From Strongylocentrotus droebachiensis (Eukaryota; Echinodermata; Echinoidea; Camarodonta; Strongylocentrotidae), in contig JAVYIG010000693.1 in assembly GCA_035222895.1 (NCBI GenBank), forward strand, positions 310,001-374,000: a stretch of DNA of 64,000 nucleotides, read 5' to 3'. Both the position numbers and the translations under genes were made by a program. This document shows, in pieces, positions 27,464 to 34,509 of this stretch. Below the pieces are notes generated by a model. It was not told the origin of the DNA and searched no databases. It saw nothing but the letters and a program-made list of their open reading frames with translations. Within the stretch, counting starts at the first letter, position 1; every line of letters starts with the position of its first letter.

Positions 27464-30234
27464 CACACAGAGAGAGACAGAAACAGAGAGAGAGAAATAG
27501 AAAGAGAGAGACAGACAGACAGAAAGAAATTGAAAGAGATTGATTGACTATGTTTGTATTAAAGGCATTGTTTAACAATGTTAAATCTGAGATGCATGGC
27601 CCTATTTGTTATCAGTGTCTGTGATATGGTGTAATATTGAAGCCCTAAAAAAAAAATTGCGCTTCAAAATGATCATGAAGTGCCTCAAAAAGTAAAAATC
27701 TTTAAGTGACCGGTTTTACCATACCGGTACTCATTTCCCCCCAATAGACTGTAGTGTTGTAAAAATCGTTAGGAAAACGGTTTTTGAAATTTCAGACAGG
27801 CGATCAGCTTTTAAAAGTCATGGGATTCCTGACTGACCTAAAGGTTTATAACTATCATTGCATCATGAGCTAAATTCAGGGTTTTGTTTCAGAATCTGAG
27901 GCAAAGGTACCCAATCCCTTTAAAGCAATGGTAGTTTATCAAAGTTCTCTTTCAGTAGCCATATTGGGATCGGATCAAGTAAACAGGAAAATAAATAATA
28001 AACATAACCAGCTTTAGACCTCCAAAGTATTACTTAGACAAATGAGAATGTGAGCGATTTTCAGTAGCCATGTTGGGATGGGATCAAGTAAACAGGATAA
28101 TAATAATAAACAAAACCAGTATTACACCTATTACTTTATAGAAAAAAGTCAAATGAAAGTAAGATTGATTTTCTTTCGCTAAGGATGTGTTATCTTCGAA
28201 CTCAAAGATAAGCTCCAATGTCAAGAACAATTATTTCCTTTCCTGATAATCTTTATCACATGACATGGCACATATATACCACATGATCTCAAGTCGTTCA
28301 TTTCAATTTCATATCCAAATAGAAAAAGAGGTGGCCCAATGTACACATATCATAGACTGTTTATTTATAGACTGACTGACAAAATAAACCCATTACAAGA
28401 TATATTTGTTGAGCTGTTTTCACAGCAATTATACAATTATGTTAAGAATTTTCTTTGGTAAAGCAATTTTGTATCTAAATTCAATTTTACTAAGACTGGC
28501 ATGGCATGTCTCAATGCACATATACATTGTAATTTGTTCTTAGTATATTCAATATTGTTAATTAACATGTTTATTACATCTGAATACACTTTTCTTATTC
28601 ACTTTTTACTTGTAAGTACAGAAACAAGTATGTATGTACATGTATAATGATTGTGTACCTTTTTTCCAATATCCACCTTTATTTCTCTAAGTCTTAACCC
28701 ACCTGTATGATATATAAATGGAATTAATTTTATTGGGCATATCAATAAATCATACAAGATCTTAAAGGTAAAGACCAGTTCTGGTCATGCGATTGCATTG
28801 TGAAATAAACGTTGTGAAATCGATCAGAAACGGTTGATCATCTAGCATCTAGCATCTGCAAGGTTCTGGAATCATCAACATGATAAGAAATTTGGCCCAT
28901 TCTTCGTAAAGTTACAAGCACTATACACAGAAAGATGTATATGGGACTACCCTATATCTCTCACAGACCATGAGAGAAACAAATTTACCAAATATATGAA
29001 TTAGTAGGCGGTTTCCCGGCAAATTTTTTATCATCATGTATTAGTCAAAACATATTCTTTCACATGATTGGTAATGAGAGCTTCCATTTCATTTTTTTAA
29101 ATTGGGGCGTTTCCAATACTGGTCTTTACCTTTAATACTGGTGCATTATCGAATCAATATAAATGCATTGTAGCTGCTATATAATATGATGGATATACAA
29201 ATATTTGTGCATACACATAAACATGAACATGTTTAAACATGTCTTGTGTCACAAAAGATATTCAAAGACACCATACCTCGAGGTTTATGAAAGTTGCATG
29301 CCACATCCTTGTCAAAGACGGCCAACACAGCAACATCCTGATTGTCTTCTGTTTCTTTCAGTAAGACAACGTAACGTTTCTTCCAACTTGACGACGAACG
29401 ATTCAAGAAATTCTTCTTCTTGGCATTTGACTCTGGTTCAGTAGATTTTTTCAGCCAGCCCTGTAGTGAAAATAGAATGGCAGAACAGATACATATTGTA
29501 AATTATGACATTTAGTGAAGTCTCAATACAAAGTGCTATTGTTGGATCTGGGGGGTGTTCCACAAAGATCCCAAGTCAAACTTAACTCTAACCTGGACTT
29601 AAATATTATAGAGAGCCATTTGTAGCCTTAAAATAAAATATATTTAAAAGCAAAAATTCTAATATTTTAGACTTTTCATAAATTTCACATGAAGAACATG
29701 AAATCCCCTTGATAATAGACAATATGAATGATTTAAATCAAAATGTTATACCTTTAAAAATAACTTTTACAAAATATTTTCAAAGATGCTAACGGCTTTC
29801 CATAATTATTAAGTCCAACTTTGAGATAAGTTCAACTTAGGATCTTTGTGAAACACCCCCCAGATACATGTAAATTATGACATTTAGTAAAGAAAGTTTC
29901 AATACAAGTTGCTATTGTTGGATCTTTTCTTACATTGCGACCCCTTTTGGGCTGTTGATTGTAAATCATGTTTGAGAATTTTAGTTGCTGGTTTTTCATC
30001 GATGAAACCGAATATACACCGTACATGTACATGTAGTATGCAATGTGAACTTTGTTCCAAAAGAAGACATGTTATGCCCAATAGAATCAAAACTCAGTTA
30101 AACTCAAATCAATACTTTTGACAAATTACATGTACATGAAGGTGGCAAAGAGGCGGAAGAGAGAGGGATAAATAGATATATAGATGGATAGATGGATAGA
30201 TACATGTAGGTAGATAGATAGATGTAGGTACGTG

Positions 30235-30304
<70 letters not shown>

Positions 30305-33300
30305 AAGAGAAAGAGAAAGAGATAAAGAGAGATAGAAAAAAAGAAAGAAAAAGCAAGAGAGAAAGAGAAAGAGGAAGAAAAAAAGACAGAGAGAGATAGA
30401 GATACATGTACATGTACATACAGTATACATCATGCAATGTATAGTAACTGCTTCTAGGTAAAACAGTACAGTATACAGATAAAACTTCAAAAGCTTGAGG
30501 AGCCCCATGGTGAGCTCCTATTGACATTGCTACAGTTCATCAGATACTCATAAAGAAAGGTGAACACAGAGATGAAAAGCATTTCTATTCCAATGCTCAC
30601 GGTGACAAGAAATGTCGGAGAGACACAGAAATGAAAATAGCAAGGATTTATTCCTGAAGAACATATTTCACCAAACAATAGCTGATACAATTAGTCACAC
30701 TGTCACACACGTATGTATGAAGAACTTGTTCCACATGTACAGAATGAAAAACTTGCCATTTAAGAATGACTCTAAACTCTTCATTTGCTGTACAATTTCA
30801 ACCTCCATCAAGTTATAAGACTGAAGTTATGAGATCAAGCAAACAAAAAACAGGATATGCTTACAGAACTATAATATACATGGAAGAAATGTTAAACTTG
30901 AAAAGTGAGAATCTTTCTTCTAAGTTCGCAACTTCGCCCAAACCTGTACAACTGCAGATGAATTTGTACAAAAAAGTTATTTACCTTGAAGTAAAAGCAA
31001 TTTGGATAGCATTTGCATGGTTCAAATCCAACCCTTTGACGTGGCGCCATAATCCTCCACAAATATATTAATAATCTTTACCGTCACAATTTTGATTTTT
31101 AATAAAATCCACTTATAATCCTCTGCGCAAGCTCATGGAAGGCTGGTATTGGTTCGAAGGGATCTCTTTGCGGATTGCGGGTTTCACATGTGTTTCACAC
31201 TTCACTTTACACCACACCTGATAGTAATTAGCCTAAAGATAGTAATTTGTTCACTTGTTTACTGCCTTTTATGCATTTTGGTACAAAGTCTCAATCAAGG
31301 TTAATTCCGAAATTATCTGGAAATTGACCATCAGAACTGTGTTAATAGTGGGACGTCAGCTTGTGATCTCTTTCCTGCCTTTCCTGTTTATTGGAAGCAC
31401 CGACAGTACAGGTCATGTAGTGAGTCAGTGGACCCATTCACACACAGTGAAAACTTGTTTGTTTGCCCCTGTTCACACATACTGTAGGATAAATACAATT
31501 TGTGTTTTCAATTTTCATTTCTTCTTCTTCTTCTTCTTCCTCATTAAATGCTACTTCATGCAGCAAAGATTACGCACTGCAGTGATTTGAGGTGTACAGG
31601 TGGACCACTACACCAGGGTTTCCCCCCTTATACGAATAGTGCAGTGGGTTCTTAATGTGCAAAGGTGGGGACTCTTCTCTACACAGGGCCTCCATTTAAC
31701 ATCCTATCCGAGGGACGGGTAGCCTCGTCGGTAACAGAGTGCTCCACTGACCTTTGTTGTCACACAGAGCCGATGGCTTTAGATTTTGGGTATTCACTAA
31801 ATAATACGTTATCTATTACAGTCCAATTTCAATCATGATCAGAACTGCAATTTAACTATTTAGAATTTGTGTTCATACACAAGCGAGTGAGATTCTGAAT
31901 GCTCTTCATCTTTTTATTCTCATTATGTGTTCCATATGTGAACTGCCCTAGTGTGGAATCTGTGGATGCATTGTTTCAAATGACCTTGGGTTAGTTACCG
32001 GTATTCAACAGATTCAGGATGGATATGGACGCGCATCCAGTCACACTGCCAACCAAAACTTCTATCTGTTCACCCTGTTTAACATGAAAGTGCAGGGAAA
32101 CCAATCGTTCATAGCATCAGATCCTGATCTGTGGAATTCTCTATGCTAATAAAATTTTCTCTTGAAACTTTTAAATAGAGCCGGAAGACCTATCTTTTCT
32201 TGCAGCAGTGTTATCTTTTTGTTAATGTTTTTGTTAAACCAATTTTATAATGTAAAGCACAAACAAAACAAATTAACATTGCCTCAAATGGACTACTGAA
32301 GTTATCAGGCAATTTGGAGTAGGTTTAATAAACTTGATAATAATAATGTTTAAATTGTATCTATGCACACAATACTGACAATTTAATTATGTTTGTGCTT
32401 TACATTATAAAGTTGGTTTAACACAAAAATAATTGAATTGTCATGATTAAGTGTTATAATACAATTTCATTATCATTATTCACTATTAAACAAACTCCAA
32501 ATTGCCTGATCACTTTAATAGTCCATTTGAGGCAATGTTAAACTTATTGTTCAGTCTATTGTCCGTCCAAGGTCGGTCTCATCGGTTTAAAGAAAGTTAT
32601 GGGTGTTAAATTTCATTGCAGAGAGGGTATTGTTTCGTTTTGTTTTTTTGTTTTAAGTTCATGGAAAATTCATGTAAACATTAGAGTTGTAAACCTAAAA
32701 AAGAAGAGCTAAGGTGAAGAAGATCATTTAATCTGCACGTATGTACCGATAAACATACTCTCCATTGTTTAATTTGTTTTATTGCTAGTGGTGAGTGGGT
32801 ACAGTATAATTGTTATACCATCAAAATGGTCATGTAATTACAACCTCCAAACCTCCATCGTACATTTCTGACCTACACTTAATTTCTGCATTGATCCACC
32901 CTTTTCCATTCAAATATCATAAATATAATGTTGCTACACAAAATAGTGCAAGGAAATGAAAGAAAAAATTAACATCTAAGATCTTACCCAAACCAATCAG
33001 GGGCAGACACTGACATGGGCAATCCTTTCAGATCAACCAAGTCAGAAAGGTACAAGAAATTCAAGAATTCATTATTTTGCCATGTAAATTCCATGTCAGT
33101 TCAATATCATCCGGAACACGTTGAAGGTATAAGCAAAGCTCTGTCACTCCGGTAAAAGATTGCCACATTTTTAGCAAATTCCTGACCAATTTCAAAGTGT
33201 GTTGGACGAGTAGAAAGACAACTCCGACAGCAAATGCTGCAGGGTGTTTGCCAGGTTCAATGTTTACGGGAATGTGTTTTTGTTTACATGGCTCTCCACA

Positions 33301-34174
33301 CAGGCAAATGCATGCAAAGTTGAAAGTATAAAGCTTGATGATATTGAATTATTAAATATCATAAATCACCAAGCCAGTAAGAATAGACCTGACCCCTCAT
33401 GAAAAAGTTTTTCTCTTTTTTTCAATTAAACTGATTGCAACCAACAATTGCATTTGGCAATGGCATTACAACAAAATTAGAGTCTACATGTAGTTGAATC
33501 TAACGCGACTTAGAATTAGAAATAGAATAATTAGAATTTAGATCTCTGAGATAAGAGTCTGACTCTAGATGAGTAAAATGATGAGTTATTGAGTATAGGT
33601 CTAACGTTAGATCTGACTTGATAATATTTATAAATATAAAATTATAATTAATTAGATCTAGAGTCTAGATGTTAGTAGAGTCTAGGTCTAGATCTAGATC
33701 TAGATCTACACCCACATTTCAGAACAGACAGTCACACGTACTTAAATAGTTAAATACATGCATATGTCCAACAGTCCAAGTTTATATGTAGTTCAAACCA
33801 AAAATACTTTATAAACACAACACACATTGACTCATTTCCGGGGTTTGTTTTCATCTGCATGACCACGTCCACGCACCTAGGCCAGCGCAGCTCAAGTACC
33901 ATATTACACCGTACACGTAGCCCTACACTCTCGGCGAAGTCTCATGCAACGACAGCCTCAAATGTGTCACAGCTCCTCCCACGGAAACGGACATACATTT
34001 AACGCTTCATTTCACAGATCCATTTGATATCTAGCACACATAATGTAAATTATCCGTAGAAAATATATCATATTAACATAAAACAGATAGCTTAAAACAT
34101 ATTGATAGGCTATTCAGATAATAAAATCAAGTGAAAATCACCTTGTAAATCACCTCCGGCTGGGCTGACGCCAT
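18359..34174 (-). CDS. PH-PTB docking protein, DOK/IRS family (8 exons)
   Basis: Joining 34174-34142, 29460-29277, 27225-27043, 26188-26076, 25644-25444, 23969-23867, 21580-21485 and 20460-18359 keeps phase at every junction and encodes about 1004 residues. Residues ~9-132 form a PH domain (GWLKK, WKKRYVVLL, closing helix DLWVFYLQIQ). Residues ~134-238 form an IRS-type PTB domain (LSKWGLTLAL, QWPLKCIREF, GRFSFKAGR). The tail has three YXXM sites (YADM ~358, YTEM ~373, YQLM ~419), two YXN sites (~429, ~437), YLSP near the C-terminus and two proline-rich stretches. PH plus this PTB defines DOK and IRS adaptors, which bind activated receptor tyrosine kinases at the membrane. YXXM recruits PI3K p85 and YXN recruits Grb2. 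The PTB resembles DOK, whereas the length and YXXM motifs resemble IRS, so the subfamily is left open. Long CT tracts, SINEs and MITEs fill the introns. Confidence 0.88.
21024..21321. mobile_element. MITE (GTTTCACAAAGACTAAGATC family), copy 1
   Basis: Inverted ends: TAGTTTCACATAGACTAAG at the left against CTTTGTGAAACACTCCCC at the right, continuing as CGACTTTAAGTTAGACTTAACTATGGCAG in inverse form. Lies in the last intron of the docking-protein gene. Copy 2 is at 25,033-25,296. Confidence 0.8.
21485..21580 (-). CDS. Docking protein exon 7
   Basis: 96 nt, acceptor CTCCATGAAG, donor GATG|GTGAGC. Encodes a proline-rich linker (RPISPNHTQHSQAVPVPGRP) and KNYDRLDRSRD. The phase matches both neighbours (G|GT on each side). 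Confidence 0.8.
22040..22388. repeat. (GA)n-rich tract in docking-protein intron 6
   Basis: About 350 bp of GAGA with AGATAGATA and GGGAGA interruptions. On the transcribed strand it is a CU-rich tract about 460 nt upstream of the exon 7 acceptor. Confidence 0.95.
23075..23288 (-). mobile_element. tRNA-derived SINE, family A, copy 2
   Basis: On the minus strand: GGCGCGATAGCTCAGTCGG head with intact A box (TAGCTCAGTCGGTAGAG), GGTCTCGTAATCC anticodon arm, B-box-like GGGTTCAAAATCG, then the shared body. The best-preserved copy in the window. The head resembles tRNA-Thr(CGT), but the 3' acceptor half and T arm are degenerate, so it is not a tRNA gene. Confidence 0.88.
23486..23755 (-). mobile_element. 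tRNA-derived SINE, family B, full copy
   Basis: On the minus strand: GTAGAGGTGTTTTGGTCGAG, a tRNA-like head with B box GGTTCGAGTCC, a body with CTTTGGCGAGACATTGATC and CACCTGGGTCGAGTG-type words in inverse, and a (TTA)n tail at its 3' end (23,486-23,502 on plus). Lies 112 bp from exon 6 of the docking gene. Other copies are at 24,021-24,252, 43,505-43,644 and 54,980-55,222. Confidence 0.85.
23867..23969 (-). CDS. Docking protein exon 6
   Basis: 103 nt, acceptor CTTACAG, donor GAAG|GTAAGA, phase 0 to 1. Encodes a linker containing QDYERLRLATFGLLPR. DYERL is a candidate phosphotyrosine site. Two SINE copies lie on either side. Confidence 0.82.
24021..24252 (-). mobile_element. SINE family B, headless copy
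   Basis: Shares the (TTA)n tail, the CCCGGCTTTAGAC / CCTCACCTGGGTGG body and ACATTAGTGCTGCGG with the full copy, but stops inside the B box, so the tRNA head is missing. Confidence 0.75.
24752..24846 (+). mobile_element. LINE ORF2 C-terminal remnant
   Basis: One frame reads KFQGSSDLDKFAFAQSSIPEWNSLPSSVVQ. IPEWNSLPSSVV is the conserved C-terminal box of RTE/CR1-type LINE proteins. Only about 30 codons survive, cut off on the right by a MITE. Confidence 0.6.
24849..25013. mobile_element. MITE (TTTCACAAAACTTGTCATC family), copy 1
   Basis: Left CTTGTTTCACAAAACTTGTC against right TTTTGTGAAACGCCCCC, with TTATAAGCTACTGAAATCCT inside. Relatives in inverse orientation lie at 40,774-40,923 and 48,331-48,480. 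This copy has a duplicated TTGATTTTTGTCATTTG segment. Confidence 0.75.
25033..25296. mobile_element. MITE (GTTTCACAAAGACTAAGATC family), copy 2
   Basis: Ends CCTGGGGAGTGTTTCACAAA / TTTGTGAAACACTTCCC, with inverted TCTACTTTAAGTTGGACTTA arms and GGTTTCTCAAGGGACGTACC shared with copy 1 in inverse orientation. Confidence 0.82.
25444..25644 (-). CDS. Docking protein exon 5 (PTB domain core)
   Basis: 201 nt, exactly 67 codons, phase 0 at both ends. Acceptor GATACAG, donor CAG|GTAACT. Encodes QWPLKCIREFESS, TGRFSFKAGRNSP (the phosphotyrosine-binding strand/Arg region of IRS-type PTB domains), ADYVFATVLGQDGEIYDLL. Confidence 0.9.
25706..25925. repeat. (GA)n/(GACAGA)n tract in docking-protein intron 4
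   Basis: GAGAGG, GAGACAGA and GAGA units. On the transcript it is a ~220-nt CU-rich tract ending about 60 nt before the exon 5 acceptor. Confidence 0.95.
26076..26188 (-). CDS. Docking protein exon 4 (PTB domain start)
   Basis: 113 nt, acceptor TTTACAG, donor CAAG|GTAGGT. Encodes RCFEVSPDDSESMRRIG then the PTB strands CLLHLSKWGLTLALK. Confidence 0.88.
26195..26275. repeat. Short tandem repeat, GGGGGAAGTATAATAG units
   Basis: About three to four imperfect copies of a ~24-25-bp unit (AGGGGAGGGGGAAGTATAAT) immediately beside the exon 4 acceptor. Confidence 0.7.
26698..26758. ncRNA. Perfect 28-bp-stem hairpin, small-RNA-precursor-like
   Basis: Arms TTTATAAAGGTTTTTCTCTG... (26,698-26,725) and its exact reverse complement (26,731-26,758) are separated by a 5-nt loop TAAAC. 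It lies in intron 3 of the docking gene. A fold this perfect could be a small-RNA precursor, a tiny transposon relic or a recombination palindrome. No expression evidence exists here, and the tiny loop is not typical of animal miRNA genes. Confidence 0.3.
26832..26989. mobile_element. MITE (GTCTTAYAAAGAGTT family), uninterrupted copy
   Basis: Inverted ends GGGCCCCGTCTTACAAAGAG / CTCTTTGTAAGACGGCCC with internal GATTGATATCAATC words. Matches the SINE-interrupted copy at 17,143-17,473. Confidence 0.85.
27043..27225 (-). CDS. Docking protein exon 3 (PH domain, second half)
   Basis: 183 nt. The acceptor CTCCCAG lies about 20 nt downstream, in the transcript, of a 285-nt CT-rich tract. Donor CCAG|GTATGT. 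Encodes LSPWYRVDKKYDPTGKQ, IFEVRTSKSTWRF and the C-terminal PH helix with the conserved Trp (MDLWVFYLQIQ). Confidence 0.9.
27245..27530. repeat. (GA)n tract abutting the docking-protein exon 3 acceptor
   Basis: About 285 bp of GAGA/GACAGA/GAAAGA. On the transcript it is a continuous CU tract ending some 20 nt before the acceptor of exon 3. Confidence 0.95.
27563..27919. mobile_element. TTAA-flanked MITE (AGGCATT family), copy 1
   Basis: TTAA at 27,559-27,562 and 27,920-27,923. A copy in the opposite orientation at 41,350-41,726 shares almost the whole length (GATGCATGGCCCTAT, AAGTGCCTCAAAAAGTAAAA, CAATAGACTGTAGTGTT, GGGATTCCTGACTGA), about 80-85% alike by eye. Confidence 0.82.
27953..28150. 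repeat. Tandem duplication, ~109-bp unit
   Basis: CAGTAGCCATATTGGGATCG and CAGTAGCCATGTTGGGATGG start two copies, both followed by GATCAAGTAAACAGGA and AATAAACA..ACCAG. Confidence 0.7.
28766..29131. mobile_element. TTAA-flanked MITE (AGGTAAAGACCAGT family)
   Basis: TTAA at 28,762-28,765 and 29,132-29,135. Inverted ends AGGTAAAGACCAGT / ACTGGTCTTTACCT are perfect over 14 bp. Internal region 338 bp, non-coding, in docking-protein intron 2. Confidence 0.88.
29277..29460 (-). CDS. Docking protein exon 2 (PH domain, first half)
   Basis: 184 nt, phase 0 to 1. Acceptor TTTTCACTACAG, donor CGAG|GTATGG. Encodes GWLKKSTEPESN, a basic insert, then WKKRYVVLLKETEDN and DVAVLAVFDKD, the beta strands of a PH domain. 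Confidence 0.88.
29548..29863. mobile_element. MITE (CTGGGGGGTGTT family), copy 1, between direct repeats
   Basis: Ends CTGGGGGGTGTTCCACAAAG / CTTTGTGAAACACCCCCCAG, with inverted AAGTCCAACTT arms. Flanked on both sides by ~62-bp direct repeats (29,486-29,547 and 29,864-29,926). A relative with a nested insertion is at 52,190-52,644. Confidence 0.82.
30160..30410. repeat. GATA/GA microsatellite in docking-protein intron 1
   Basis: GATAGATA then GAGAGA then GAAAGA/GAAAAA units. Confidence 0.93.
30985..31050 (-). CDS. Possible alternative first exon of docking protein
   Basis: An ATG in favourable context (GATTATGG) opens 22 codons (MAPRQRVGFEPC...) ending at AAG with donor GTAAAT, also phase 0, so it could splice to exon 2 and replace exon 1. 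It has Cys/aromatic-rich composition unlike a typical PH N-terminus. It could be chance, or a second promoter. Confidence 0.3.
31060..32080. other. Intron 1 stretch, nothing recognised
   Basis: A short (TTC)n at about 31,520-31,538 is the only structure seen. Confidence 0.4.
32085..32216 (+). mobile_element. LINE ORF2 C-terminal remnant
   Basis: One frame reads ASDPDLWNSL followed by remnants resembling FSLETFKSRLKTYLF, the usual LINE C-terminal box. Several stops are present. Confidence 0.4.
32277..32537. mobile_element. TTAA-flanked foldback MITE (CATTGCCTCAAATGG family)
   Basis: TTAA at 32,273-32,276 and 32,538-32,541. Inverted arms CATTGCCTCAAATGGACTA / TAGTCCATTTGAGGCAATG continue through CAGGCAATTTGGAGT and the AATAATAATGTTTAAATTGT regions. 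The central ~32 bp (32,389-32,421) is inverted relative to the sequence just outside the left end (32,233-32,266). Confidence 0.8.
33640..33720. repeat. AGATCT/TCTAGA-rich cluster
   Basis: Overlapping AGATCTAGA/GTCTAGA 6-mers, including three consecutive AGATCT units, each self-complementary. Confidence 0.6.
34142..34174 (-). CDS. Docking protein exon 1 (start MASAQPEVIYK)
   Basis: Start codon in strong context (AACAATGG, A at -3, G at +4). Eleven codons end at AAG followed by donor GTGATT, phase 0, joining directly to GWLKK of the PH domain. A short N-terminus before the first PH strand fits the family. Confidence 0.7.
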
Positions 34175-34509
34175 TGTTTATGTTTAGCATGCTGAGCATA
34201 GACAAATTGATTTGATTGATTAATATTATGGTATCTTTGAAGTAGACACGTATCTACATCTAAGGTGGTACTGGACAGGACCAATTGGTATATACGTCCA
34301 GATTTCCGTGGCATCGCAAACACGTATATGCGTTTATTCTACTTTACAAGTAGATCGAGCCCTCTTTCAGAAAGAATACTAATCGAGTAGCTTTAAAACA
34401 CAACTCAACAAAATGTAACATATCTTGATTTTCGGACAATCAGATATTTGGGACCGTGCATTTAAGTCTAAGAGTTGCATTTAACTGACGCATTTTTTAT
34501 GGAAGATGC
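34175..34509 (-). promoter_or_regulatory. Likely 5' UTR / proximal promoter of docking-protein gene
   Basis: The interval between start codon and upstream LINE. Placement is inferred only from gene orientation. No TATA box or start site could be fixed. A GC- and CpG-richer patch lies just inside intron 1 (33,840-34,010). Confidence 0.3.

Noticed and set aside
33640-33720. AGATCT cluster as a protein-binding array
   Set aside because: Likely simple drift of a short palindromic repeat; no spacing or conservation evidence.
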